64,000 bases of DNA, taken from Gaeumannomyces sp. JS-464. Taxonomy: Eukaryota > Ascomycota > Sordariomycetes > Magnaporthales > Magnaporthaceae. Numbering within the stretch: the stretch's first letter is position 1; each line of letters begins with the position of its first letter. Below are positions 1 to 11,376 of this stretch, one piece after another. The notes beneath the pieces are model-generated. The model had not been told where the DNA came from. It saw only the letters and a program-made list of their open reading frames with translations, and did not search any database. A program made the position numbers and the translations under genes. The DNA lies in assembly GCA_002197995.1 (NCBI GenBank), contig NGZR01000003.1:2604001-2668000 (forward strand). The letters are read 5' to 3'.

Positions 1-878
1 TTCAGAAAGATGGGCTTGAAGACCTCGCGCTTGACTGCTAGCTGGAGCCTGTTGAGCGGTACATTCTCCGACTCAATGGTCTGCTCGCCATGGAAAATGC
101 ATCAGAATTGAGTGACTCGAGGAAATGCAACAAACGGCCCTCAAGTTTTCACTTACGGGCAGATGAACTTGAAGCAGCATCCCAGCGCAGTTTGCCATCG
201 AGTATCGCTGGAGCAGGTCCTGCATGGGAGTTCCGCCCCTTGGCGTATTCTGGCGCGCCGTGTCGATGACATTGCACAGCAGCGCAGCATTCTTTTCCAG
301 AATGTCGATCTCGAATGCCCGCTGCAGGTCGGGCTTTATGACAGACCGGTAGCTCTTCCAGGTGTCTGCCCTGCTTGAGATTATAGTGTCGCCTATTTTC
401 CCAAATTTACATAGGTTTAACACGTCAGCATTTGAACGTTTTGTCGCGGCCCACAACAGCTACAACAATGCCAGGATGAATACCGCCGAGGATGCACAAC
501 GATATGGGGGAGATAATGGAGATGCGCTCACCGAGAAAGGCCGCAAGGACGCTGTGCGAGATTTTCTTTTGGTTCCCCGACTTCTGATACACCTCCTGCT
601 TGAAGATCTCTACCAAGCACGACGGTCGATGGATGAGAATATTCCACTGCCCGCCGAAAAAGAGCTTGACTGCGCTGCACCGCCTAAGCGGGCCTTCGAT
701 GTAACGTTTGAATGTGTCGGACTGATCCACGTCCTTGAAGAAGGAAGGGTATGAGTGCGACCCAAAAGGGAATGGCGGGGACATTCCGCGGGAGCCGCGG
801 AGGGAAAAGGTGAAACCAGCAGAGCGATGCCGCCAGCAAAGCTCCAACGAGCAGAGGCTCGCCGACAAGCATGATCAT
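1..878 (-). CDS. Cytochrome P450, N-terminal part (cut by left edge, one frameshift)
   Basis: Membrane-bound haem monooxygenase, N-terminal third only; the I-helix, ExxR and haem Cys lie beyond the left edge. The start at 878 gives a hydrophobic anchor (MIMLVGEPLLVGALLAASL) followed by a Pro-rich hinge. Three exons are visible: 878-532, 392-157 and 81-1. Intron 531-393 (GTGAGC...AG) joins L-G-D so that AAFLGDTIISS continues into TWKSYRSVIKP, the B-C region seen in fungal P450s; intron 156-82 starts GTAAGT. Exon 3 reads into VKREVFKPIFL. Within exon 1 the frame changes once near 745, between IPFWVALIPFLL and KDVDQSDTFKRYIEGPLR; no splice signals are there, so it is a 1-nt indel (error or early decay). 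Family assignment is good, substrate unknown. Confidence 0.75.
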
Positions 879-1638
879 ATTGGATAAAGGCTATGTGCGG
901 GATTTATGTTGGTACCGGTCCCTCGTTTTACAGGCTGGACTGGTATTTGGGGATGGCTCTTTTTTTCCTGCTCAGTTCGGTACTCTCGCTTTTGTAAGCA
1001 TGAAAGCAGGATGCCTACCTGCCTAGTTATGTGACAAACTCTGACCATAAGGTCACCAGCAATCCAGCGTAAATGCGTTGGGATGAATCATAAGGCTGTT
1101 ACAGAAGGACAGCACACACAATGACTGGTGCACTATTTTGGGAGGTTGCACAGCAGATTCAAGCACGGCTGAAAATCTTGATACTAAAAAATTGGAATCG
1201 GTCTTTAAAGCTGGCTATTTTATCTTAAAGCAATAATTTTGCTGAAAATTCTCCAGGAAGTCGTGATGCACGATGATTGTCCGTCAAGCAGTAGCAAAAG
1301 AAACAAAGTGTGAATGAAAATAGAAGAACTTGAAATCTTAGGCCATGCGGTGGAAAAGTTTGAATAGTTTATCAACTTAAGCTTAATGGTCCCGTTGCTC
1401 ACCCCCGCATGTGATTCAGTGCCATCCTTACCTATCAATTGAGAAGCTTTCGGGTGACAAGAGCAGGGTGATGATGGGAGAGACAGAGAAAAAATGCAGT
1501 TTTATAAATAGTCGTCTCAAAACCTGCTGGTGTCGCTGGGCATGGATAGTTTCTAGCTTGCTGACCATGCGAAGTGATAATCAAACAAGGCCGACAACTC
1601 CTGTTTATTGGCGCGATTATGCTTATCCCAGTGATTTA
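879..1638. other. Intergenic, AT-rich
   Basis: No supportable gene. The stretch is AT-rich compared with the coding regions and holds only short ORFs without family features. It separates the left-edge P450 promoter from the MITE pair. Confidence 0.5.
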
Positions 1639-2200
1639 GGGCATTGTTTGTCACTAAGGGTGTTTTTTGTTTTTTCCATATTAATTTGAAAACTGATGGT
1701 TTATCGGGTGGCGGATCTGTGCCAGGGGCGCCCCGGCCCTTGCGAAAATCATTCGAAAAACCCGCCAAAAGTATCTTTTACCCAGGCCAACGAGTCGCGT
1801 TGATACAACCCCTAGCCACCTCTTTCGCCACCTGTTTTGCCACCTCCTGACCAGGGCTTGGCACGACGAATATATAAAGCCCCACCCTCCCGCCTTTCGA
1901 AAGGCTTGTCTTAGAAAAATTTCGAGGCCTAAAAAAGGCCAAGGGGCTAGGAGGGCCAGGCACGTGTAAATAAAACCAGATAGGAATAAAGGGTTTTATT
2001 TTTTTTTTTTTTTGCCACCGTTCGGATTAGGAAATTTGCCTGCAAAGTTGATACAGTTAAAATAGGAAAATCCATGAATAGCGGTACACGGTACATTTTT
2101 TATTGCAGGGCCCCTTGTTATGCTTATTACGGGAGTAACCGCATCGAAAAAACCGGTCCAGGGTCAAAAAACAAAAAACCTGCTAGTGACAAACACGCCC
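1639..2200. mobile_element. MITE, PIF/Harbinger-like, copy 1 (562 bp)
   Basis: A non-coding element with terminal inverted repeats. The left end reads GGGCATTGTTTGTCACTA and the right end, reverse-complemented, GGGCGTGTTTGTCACTA. Both ends are flanked by TTA (1636-1638 and 2201-2203), a 3-bp TWA target-site duplication of the kind PIF/Harbinger transposons make. The ends continue into TTTTTTGTTTTTT on both sides. There is no transposase ORF. The interior contains a T-run near 2000 and a (G/C)CCACCT-type short tandem region near 1815-1850. Copy 2 at 2394-3000 is the same family in opposite orientation. Confidence 0.75.
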
Positions 2201-2393
2201 TTAGTGAGAAAGGTGCAGGTATGGGAATACGGCTAGAAACGGCGTAACACCTCTTTTTCTAGGCTTTTTTGATTTTCGCTGTTTCACTTCTTTTTCCGCC
2301 ACTCTTATTTGAACACAGACCGACCATGCGTTCAGCTCGATCGATTTCCTAACGCTTCCCTTCCTTCTTTCTACGTGGTGTTCTGCAATGTAA

Positions 2394-3000
2394 GGGCAGG
2401 TTTGGTGGTAGCAGATTTTTTGTTTTTTTAACCCAGCCTGTTTTTTGGCAACGGGTCCTCCCGTAATAAGCATAACAAGGGGCCTTGTAATAAAAAATGT
2501 ACCTTTTTTTTTTTTTTTGCTATTTTTATCTGTATCAAATTTGCGTCCGAATTTCCTATTTTGGCTGTGGCAAAAAAAAAAAAAAAAAAAAAAAAGCATT
2601 TATTACTATCTGGTCCTATTTGCACGCGCCCGGTCCTCCTGTCCTCCTGCCCCTTTTGGGGTTGGCCCTTTTCGGGGCTCGAAAATTTTCTAAGGCAAAA
2701 GCTCCTTAAAAGGCGGGAAGGTGGCCGGTTTTATATATTCGTCGTGTTAAAGCCCTGGTCAGGAGGTGGCAAAGGAGGTGGCAAAAAAGGTAGCAAAAGG
2801 AGGTGGCAAAGGAAATGGCGGTGGCCAGGGGTCGTATCAGCGCGATTCGTCAGCCCGGATGAAAAGATACTTTTGGCGGGTTTTTAAAATGATTTTCACA
2901 AGGGCCGGGGAGCCCCTTGCCCGGATCCGCAGATTAATAAACAAGCGGTTTTTAAAATAGTATGGAAAAACAAAAAACACCTTTACCACCAAACCTGCCC
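2394..3000. mobile_element. MITE, PIF/Harbinger-like, copy 2 (607 bp, inverted relative to copy 1)
   Basis: Terminal inverted repeats GGGCAGGTTTGGTGGTA at both ends, flanked by TAA on each side (2391-2393 and 3001-3003). It is non-coding. Read in reverse it follows copy 1 along its length: the GTTTTTTGTTTTT subterminal tract, the block around the poly-T/poly-A run (about 2507-2594), the GGAGGTGGCAAA-like tandem units (about 2762-2815), the AAGATACTTTTGGCGGGTTTTT segment and the far end. The two copies are clearly diverged, so the insertions are not recent sisters. Together they form a large imperfect palindrome with a spacer of about 190 bp. Confidence 0.75.
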
Positions 3001-3003
3001 TAA

Positions 3004-4315
3004 CTTTTACGATTCTCCATATAAGTCTCATGCGGGTGATCGCACTGCTTTTTATAAAGCTAAGGAGAAGGACGGGAAGTCGGGTATGGAGTTTCTGGAC
3101 TGCGAGAATAGCCTACAACTGCCGGCCTGTGCTGAGCGGATGCTTTCAGGGATGCAGGATCGGGCGGCCTGTATAGCATCGATAAGGAAAAGCGTAGGGG
3201 TGGGCAGGAGCTGCCGCTCTGGGCGAGCGTGGAATGGGCGAGAAGGCGATACCCCGCAACTGCTCAACCGTCGTAGGCGAGGGGACCGGATGCTGTATCC
3301 GTACCAGGTACCTGGTAAGAGAAATGATCATGGTATAGCGTGTGGTACCAAAAACTGTATGACGACGATCACGAGGGGGCCGCGGATCGAGCGTAGCAGC
3401 ACCGCAACGCTCTCCTCTTTTGCATGATGTTGGTGTCCCATCCGACGCCCTTGGCATTACAACGTTCTAAGCTATTATTTCGCTTAGCTCGGCATATTCG
3501 CTGTGCCCCGCACTGGTTTCCTCGATTATCTTCGAGCCTTGCCGGTCGCGGTCCCCTGGGCGGCAAAAGCGGGTTCTGGCAATCGTTCCCCGTGTCGATC
3601 CCTTCCCCTAACATAGGAGAAGCTTCTTGTTCGGGATGGTCCAGTACGGCTCATCGGCATATCGGCGACCCACTCGGGAACGGAACATCCCACGAGATAT
3701 GCGGCTAACACACAGGCCGGTGTGCCGAATGGACATATAGCTGGGTTCAAAGTGGCGTTAAGATTCAATACATGGCCTGTGGTTGCAGTAGCTCACGCCC
3801 AAAGGTGCTGGACCCACACCAACTGTCCAATGGCAAGGCTACTCCTATATGCCGCCTCTATCTAAGCCCAAGGGCTTGAGTATCGTCTTGATACGAGGCA
3901 ACGACGTGTGCCCTTCACCGGCTACATCCATGGCAGGCATGCTTTCACATGCGGGGTTCTTTTTCTTGGTTCTCCCTATCAACCCGCGCAGTCACTGGCC
4001 TGGCGAGTCTTCGTTTCGTTTCCTATCACCTCCAATATTCGGGCCCAAACTCCTTTGCTCCCTAATAGCAGTCGGCAAATGTTTGTGATAACAGACGTAC
4101 TTATTCGTAGCGGGTTTGTACCATTAGCAAAGCTACCCCATGATAAACCACGATCCTTCCCTTCGTCCTCCCTCCTCTGTCTAAAGTTCAGAAGCGACAT
4201 TCTCGGCAGGCTTTCTGTCTTACGATCGCTTCCACCGCCTCACTGCCGTTTTCTCTTCAAACGATCAATCATATAATTTCAAGCCAAATAGCTGTCCTAT
4301 CACCCATCCCTCGCC
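3004..4315. other. Intergenic, no gene recognised
   Basis: Several short ORFs occur on both strands, but none shows a domain, splice structure or signal peptide I can defend. The last part (from about 4250) is the presumed promoter and 5' leader of the P450 that starts at 4316. Confidence 0.4.
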
Positions 4316-6163
4316 ATGATCCCAACCGAGTCGTGGGGCCCGGCTAGTATGGCGGGAGTTGTGCTTTCACCGGCTGCCGTCGGCTATCTGGGAGCGATAT
4401 GGCTCGGCTACCACGCCCTTCTCATGCTCTACAACCTTTCACCCCTGCACCCGCTCTACCGCTTCCCCGGCCCTAAAATCGCGGCAGCAACTTATGCGTA
4501 CGAAGCCTATTACGACTGGTGGCTGGTAGGCCGCTATGGCAGAGCCATCAAGCAGATGCACGAGCGCTACGGCCCCCTTGTTAGGATCAACCCGGACGAG
4601 CTGCACTGTTCCGACCCGGCCTTCACTGATGAGATCTACGCGGGTTCAGGGAGGATCCGGGACCGTTTTCCTCACCGCAAGTGCTGCCATGCCCCCTGGC
4701 TACCTAGGTCTTAGCAACTGGTTGGAAGATATGACCTAGAATGATAACCTCCAAGACCCTCCTCGCAGAAGTCAACGGCGTCAATCCCGGCACCGCATCC
4801 GTCGCAGGCTTCGCAACGATCCCCCACGAGCTCCACCGCGCGCGCCGGTCGCCCCTGAGCCGCTTCTTCAGCCGCGCGCAGATATCCAAGCTGGAGAGTG
4901 AAGTGCTCGACTTTGCGCAAATGACGATTGACAAAATGCTCCGGTGCGCGGGAGGCGAGCCGTTCAATCTCAACCACGCCCTTCAGTGCTTTACGGCCGA
5001 CGTTATTTCGCAGTACTCGTTTGGCGAGCCCATGGGCTTCGTGGCGCAGGAAGGGTGGGAGCCCAACTTTGCGACGTGGACGCAGTCCTTCCAAAGGCTC
5101 TCGCATACGGTACGTGCCAGTTCAGGCAGCGCGGCGATAACGAGCAGCGAGAAAATAGGTAGCCGCTGACTGGGCTAAAACGCTAATGACGGGGCAAAAA
5201 CGCAGATGAGACACAACTCCCTGATGCGAAAGGCATCGCAGTATATGCCGATGCTGTCCCGGTACTTGGGCAAGGACGCCCGCATCCTGCTGCACCAGAT
5301 GAACGTCGTGATCCCGAACTACATTCGCGCCGCCGTCGCGGATCCGGACAACAACCGCGTTTTTGCCGAGCTGGCCCGCAACAAGATGCTGCCCCCCGAG
5401 AAGACCGAGGCCATGATGGAGAGACGGCTCAGCGCCGAGGGGTTCGCCTTTCTGACCGCGGGCACAGAGACCACGGCGGCCACCACGACCTTCATCGCCT
5501 ACCACCTGCTCGCCAGCCCGCGCATCCAGGCGCGCCTGCAGCAGGACCTCGATGGCATGGCGCCCGAGACGCTCAGGTGGATCGAGCTCGAAAAGCGGCC
5601 GTATGTATGGGCCGTCGTCCAGGAGGGCCTGCGCATGATGCCGGGTCTGGGGCAGCGGTCGGCGCGCGTCGCGCGCGACGAGGACCTCGTGTACAAAAGC
5701 CGCGACGGCGGGGCGGACTGGGTCATCCCGCGCGGCACGCCCGTCAGCATGACCTCCATGATCAACCACTGGGACGAAGGCCTGTTCCCGGACCCGGACA
5801 GCTTCAGGCCGGAGCGGTGGCTGCTCGAGGATGGCGAGGGCGGGGCGAAGGCCAATTTTGAGCTGCAGAAGAAGCTGATTTCCTTCTCGAGAGGGTCCAG
5901 GGCTTGCCTTGGGGAAAAGTAAGTCTATCATTCTTTTTGCGAACATTCTTGACTGTCTGCTTTTGCTGATACATACCCGTATTCCTTAATACCACAGCCT
6001 GGCCCTGTGCGAGGCCTACCTCGTGACGGCGCTCTTCTCGCTCCGCGTCGCGCCCAGGGCGCGCCTAGTAGACACTACCATTGAGAACGTCACCTATGAT
6101 CACGAGCTGATTGGGGTCCAGACCAAGTATGGGCCCATGTCTGTCAAGATTGCCATCTCCTAA
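4316..6163 (+). CDS. Cytochrome P450 monooxygenase (complete, 526 aa)
   Basis: Haem-thiolate monooxygenase anchored in the ER by an N-terminal hydrophobic helix (residues about 18-42). Four exons: 4316-4676, 4769-5109, 5206-5918 and 5998-6163, summing to 1581 nt. Visible motifs: Pro-rich hinge YRFPGPK, I-helix AGTETTAATTT, K-helix EGLR, FRPERW and haem loop FSRGSRACLG, the last just before intron 3. The first intron uses GC (GCAAGT at 4677) and ends AG at 4768; splicing it yields FPHQVNGVNPGT, which fits the family, whereas reading through meets a stop. The overall layout resembles trichodiene-oxygenase-type fungal P450s, but the substrate is unknown. No frameshift is needed. Nearby genes do not form an obvious biosynthetic cluster. 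Confidence 0.88.
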
Positions 6164-6399
6164 CTTCGAGAGCACACGCTGGGAGATTGAATCGCTCTCC
6201 GGTATTCCATCAATGCGGGTTTGTGGGGATATCCTGGTGGCTCCATCATCTCTCTTTGTTGCCACAACGCCGTGCAAAAGGAAAATAAGCTGCTCTTTGC
6301 TACTGGAATTCTGCTTCTGGATACCAGTCCATGCTACCTACCTGCTTACACCTCTGGAAAGGTCTGTTGTGCGTCGCTGGAGGCATAGGAATACATGAT

Positions 6400-8523
6400 T
6401 GAACGTGACTCGTCCGTTTCCTCTGCGTGGCGTGATAGAGACGCCAGATATTCCTGCATCCATGCCTCAACGCTGCCGGCCTGGCAAGCTTCCACGCGGA
6501 GCGTGTACACAGATACGTTCCTCTCCGCGGAGGGCCTCTTGCGGATGGCCGCGCCACCACCATGGGCTCCTCGCGGAAGTCGACACGCTTGACAACCCTG
6601 TCCGAAGCTGCCGCCCGCGTGGGCTCCCCGGTCGAGCTGTTCTGATGCCTGACCTTGCGGCCGCTCCCGCTCACCTCGAAGGCCGTTGGCTTCTTTTTGC
6701 TGTCTCTCTGCTTCCAGACGTAGGGTATCATGCAGAACGGCCTGCCCTGCACAATCCAGTAGTGGACAGAGAACAGCATCCGGTCGTGCTCCACAAGGAG
6801 CACTTCATCCGTGGTTTCGTCGCCCTGATAGAACACCTCGCCGAGTTGGATGACATTTGGGGGATACGCTGAGGGGATCGAAGTCGGAAGTTCTAGGCGG
6901 GTTCTGGCAGCACGACCTTGATCCGGCCCCAGCGCTCAGACTTGAGCACCCCTCCGCTGGCCTCCCCCCCCCCCCCCCCCCCCCGCTCAGCCGGAGATGC
7001 TCCTCTTCCATAGTGAAGCCAGAATGACAGTAGGCCGTTTGGACGTCAAACTCTTTCAGCCGTGACTCCGGGATTGTCACAAGCCACGAGGCCATGGAGC
7101 GGACGAGCAGCGATGGGGTCGTGGGATCGCTGCGGTTCTGCTCTTGCCCATGCGGCAAGGCCAAGATGCAGAGAGGGTCTCCGTCGAGACGACAATAACT
7201 AGATATCGCAGTATGCTACTGACGTCCAGATGGCAGTTGGGCCATCCTTGTCGGGTGTTGTTCGCATTGGCAGAGCCAGCCGGAGGCCTCGCCCGGTGAG
7301 TGACACAGGGTTTCGCTGGTTCAGCTTGGGCGCCACGCGGGAGGAAGTATCTTTTATCGTCCTGAGCTTCTCGTAGGGCTTTTCCCCAACAAATTTGTAG
7401 GGCTCCCACCAAGAAGGATCCGGCTTGGGCTCTCAGGGTGCGCTCTCGCCAGGCAGAGGAGACCCGTTTGGGCCAAGATAGTCGGAGAAAAACGCTTCCC
7501 AAGGCGGCCTGAGGCATTTTATATCCAGCTCCCATTCTCGTCTGGCGCGTCCGATATCGTACTTGGGGGCTTGCAGTCCTTTGGGAAAGGATTTGCAGAA
7601 GGCGGCCGGAGATGGAGCCAGGAGGCCGCTCAGAAGGCCTCCTGGGTCGTACCTCAACGTCCAAATAAGCACACTGTAGTCCTCTTCTTGTCTTATGATA
7701 TTCCCTTGCAGCATTTAAGTCCCTCCCCGTAGAGAAGCGGCATGCTGATGTTGAAGATGCCCAGCAAGCAGTACGCGATGTCTTCCACTCTCGTAGTCTC
7801 TCGAGTCGAAACCCAAGACATCCGTTCCGCTACACTGAAGGCGCCGGGGTGGCCTCACCTCGCAAGACACTGGTTGGTATCCCGGTGATCTTGGATAGAC
7901 GCCCCGCAAGGGCAATCTTGGTGCCGATCCCAGCCCACTCGCCAGTGTTTCTAGAACTCCACTGTCTCGGGCGCGATCAGCTCTTACAGGGTCCAGCCCC
8001 TGGTGAACCACCAACTTCTACCGAAATCGGCCAGGGGAAAGAACGAATCCCTCCGCTCCACACACGCACTGGGTGTATAACCAGGAATCCACGCCGGGGA
8101 ATTGCGTCTCATAGCGTCAACGTTCCGGCCATAGCGGCTGTCGCCCTGCTTCGGCAGGCGAGATCGAGTTGATGGGGAAACTATCGTGACATTCTCGAGG
8201 TATGCATAGCAGACGGTGGACACTTTGTACTATTGGTACATGGAGTTGATGGCCTCGGAGGGATCAGCGCTGCTCGATTTGCCTATGCGGCAAGAGTCGA
8301 TCCAGATCCATTCGAACCCGTCTGCCGCCGCCTTTTGGCAACAGTCCCGGACCTTGGGAAAGTCCGCCTTGGCTTTGGCGCGCTCTGGTGGGGGCCCATC
8401 AAGCGAGCAATCTTCGAAAAGAAGCTCCTTAGCGCCCCAGCTGTGACTCAGAATGGCGTAGGGTGGAATGTCAACCCCGATAAAGTTTCGCAAATGGAGG
8501 GACGTTGCGCTGAGAAGACGCAT
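6400..8523 (-). pseudogene. HET-domain (heterokaryon incompatibility) pseudogene
   Basis: The first 97 codons (8523-8233) are a clear HET N-terminus: MRLLSATSLHLRNF, PPYAILSHSWG, then FEWIWIDSCRIGKSSS and SEAINSMYQ. A TAG stop follows at about 8230, where the family normally has Trp (TGG to TAG), and the frame then resumes with VCYAYLENVT and later WWFTRGWTL. The AYCLLGIFNISMPLLYGE block (about 7740-7800) lies in another frame, and IIRQEEDYSVLIWTLRYDPGG (7650-7710) in a third. Downstream pieces (SMASWLVTIPESRLKEFDVQ near 7050; FYQGDETTDEVLLVEHDRMLFSVHYW near 6800) are plausible C-terminal remains, split by a C21 run. In working form such proteins trigger cell death on fusion with incompatible strains; this copy cannot. 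Confidence 0.8.
6964..6984. repeat. Poly-C tract (C21)
   Basis: Uninterrupted run of 21 C inside the C-terminal part of the HET pseudogene; it reads as poly-Gly on the coding strand and is a likely site of length error. Confidence 0.9.
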
Positions 8524-9619
8524 GGTCTAGACTCTGGGCTGCTAGAGCGTTGATGGCCCGTTAACCATTTAGGGAACAAGATGGTTGCAAAGAGGACACA
8601 GCATGGCTCAGAAAAAGGATCCTCTCTGGGAGTAGATTCCGATAAGTACCCCGTAGTCCAGCCTTGCCACTTTCAAACGGCTGATGTCAGACAGCCAGGC
8701 TCAGCCTCCGCCACCGAAAGGTAGCCAATACAATATCCGTGGTATGGATGTTGTGCAGGTGTCATGAGTTGTAATTTACTGGCGTATTATTACGATGTTA
8801 ATGGTGGTTATAAAATAAAATTAGATGCTAACTGCCCCCATGCAACAGTGAAGTATTTTCCTTTCTATATTCGTTTTCCTTGTTTTCTTTAAGGAGATCA
8901 TTTATACCGTTTAACCTTATCGCTAGCGAGTGTAACAAGTCAACAAAGGAGCCACGTTGCCGAGCTCAACTAGGACCCAAATTTTGTGAACAATGTTATT
9001 GGAGGGAACTCCGCAAGCTTCAAGTCGATTCTACTAGCTTATGATGAGAGATACCGATTGATAGTTTTGAAGTTTTCGGGGCAGTGACACTTCCCCACTG
9101 AGATTAAACCTTTTATGACTTTGGAAGATTGCAGTAAGCTTAATAATTAAATGCTGTGGATAGGTCTGCATTTCCTATTTACATTCAAGTTTTAATGTTG
9201 AGTCTAGTAACCACAGTGAATTCTAACACGAAGACCACACCATTCCATGCCGCCCATTGCATTGTAGTACACCATCGATGTTATCAACAACGGTATCTAG
9301 GTTAAGGAATGATCAGCTGTTAGAAGGGAGTGCATAGGCAGGGATGACAGCAGAAGGGGGTCTGGAGGGAGTACTGACTTATATCCATGATAGCCGTCGG
9401 CCAGTTCGCTCGAGGAGCTCCAGTTTTGGGATCGCACTGGCAATGGAGAAGCGTCGGGGCGCTAGTGATAATGCCCCGGTCTGCGGCTGGTTACTGCAGT
9501 TGAAACATTCATGGAAGAATGACGGCCTGGTCCATGGACAAACACAGCTTGGTCAGTGCCCGGCGAAATGGAACGGCAGCTGCATCCTGCTACCCCAAGG
9601 GTGGATGACGACGACTCAC
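8524..9619. other. Intergenic, AT-rich
   Basis: The 8750-9350 part is strongly AT-rich with no usable ORF. The 9344-9619 part may include the missing 3' exon of the cyanovirin-like gene on the minus strand, but I could not place it. Confidence 0.4.
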
Positions 9620-9878
9620 CCGGACTCTCTGGGGTCGGCCTGTAATGATCCATAGCTATTTTTAAGACAGTCGGTCAGGTCCACGCGAGAGCATCGAAGG
9701 TCGCCCTTGATGGTCCTGCAGACCGCAGTCGCGTATCGGCCGTTGACTTTGATGGTTCTGGGTCGCAGGTGCTTCGGAAGTCGTCCATCGGCCGCTGGCC
9801 GATGGTGGCGCAGATACCAAGGTCGAGCAATAGGAAGTAGATGGCCCATTGACAACTCATTTTTCTTGAATCTTTCAT
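9620..9878 (-). pseudogene. Secreted cyanovirin-N-like protein, first exon with frameshift
   Basis: The ATG at 9878 opens a signal peptide (MSCQWAIYFLLLDLGICATIG from the second Met). It is followed by DDFRSTC and, after a 1-nt frame change near 9760, by IKVNGRYATAVCRTIKG, RVDLTDCLKNSYGSL and QADPRESG. The spacing (F-x-x-x-C, hydrophobic strand, A-x-C-R, DL-x-x-C-x-x-N-x-x-G-x-L) is that of one CVNH repeat, a fold that binds mannose glycans in some members. A good donor (GTGAGT) follows at 9619. The second exon, expected to give the second half of the fold, is not recognisable. The call rests on pattern memory; it could also be another secreted Cys-containing protein. Confidence 0.45.
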
Positions 9879-11376
9879 GAACGGGCGCTTGATAGTGAAA
9901 TGTTTCTCGGGGACGGTCGACGGATCGAGCCCTTTTGCTTCTGGCCAAGGCGCCTAGACGGGTGCGGGGAGATGTCGGTGGTCGTATCGTTGAAGGGGGC
10001 TTTTGGTCGCCCAATTTCCTTTACTCTTTTCTTCTCCCTCCAACAGGTGTCCGACAACAACGGCCCTGTCCCTCGCAAAATCGTCTGGGGGAATGTTGCA
10101 AGCTGGTGAGATGTGATGGGGGATTCTCGATATAAGGAGGGGATAGCGGTAAAAAAAAAAAATTGCTTTGCAAAAGTGGAAGCCATGGGTTTAATAGGGA
10201 CAGAGATGAAGCGGTCCGTCGGGTCGAATGCGATGCGACTGTACGTGGATACGGAGTACGGCAGGAAATGGGCAGGTCGGCCGGCGACAACGTTGCAGCG
10301 ACCGGGAAAGTGGAGCGGCAGGGTCATAGCCAGCACAGAAAAACCGGCCTACTCGGTGTGTGATGAGCTGCAGAAAATGGCAGGGTAGAAAGGCGCCGTG
10401 GCTGCCAAGAATGCATCCAAGGGTTCGCTGATGCAGGCGTTTTTCGAACGACAGCTGGCCGATATGAAGCGGGCACCTAAGCGCGTCCAGATCAGGAACA
10501 AGACGAGGGGGGCAAATGAGGCGGGCTAATATAATGTCAATGAGAACCACTTTCTGTTCCTGCCCTAGAGCTTTTAGCCATCATAGTACTGCTAAAAAAA
10601 TATGGAGTAGATTGACTGTCGTGTCCAGTGTTTAGCATGGACGCAGAGACCCTGGTGGATGTAACGGATAAATGTCAGGCTGCCACGTAAAGTGGCTCGA
10701 TTCGGTACTGGTACCACGGATTCTTTGCTACAGTCAGAGCTAGTGAACCCACGCTTGCTGCAGATATGACTTGGTCGCCGGTTTGGGAGATGCAGTGTGT
10801 TCGACAAGAAAAATCGACTTAACCGGTCACAAGCAACCTTATTGCGGGCATTTCTTTCCTTCTTTCCGCCAGCCGCGGATTCGCCGAGGACTTGCGTCGT
10901 CGGCATGAAGAGAGCGCGAGAGTTGATCGATTTAATTCAGGAGACGCGGCGGATGGTGCCATCACAAAGACGACAGAGAATGATCTCAATTGAGCATATT
11001 ATCTGATTGGTGTAAACAACGCCGTTTTGTGGTATCTCTTCGGCGATATGGCGCTCCGGCTGAAGAGCCAATGGATACCGTAGCGACTGCCCATTACTAG
11101 TTGGGGCGGCCCTCGTAAAACAAATGGCGCAAGCATGCTTTATGCCCGAGGAGTTGTTAAGTCTCTTTGAGCGAGGGTACACAAGTCGCAGCGTTGTGGC
11201 GAGCAAACCCGGAATGTCAACGTGGACGGTGTTTCCCGAAGTCCAGGCGTGTCTCCGTGCATCGGGCCCAAACCAGCTTCCTCCAGCTCTCTCTCGGCCG
11301 AACAGACGAGAGGGCAGTCTCTGTAGATTTTGTTCATCTGCAGCTGAGCTTTTCCGCGAATGCACCTTCCAGATCC
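9879..11376. other. Intergenic, no gene recognised
   Basis: Short ORFs overlap on both strands without domain features. The minus-strand ORF at 10592-10906 was inspected and not recognised. The A-run at about 10150 and the purine-rich stretch before it are ordinary. Confidence 0.35.
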
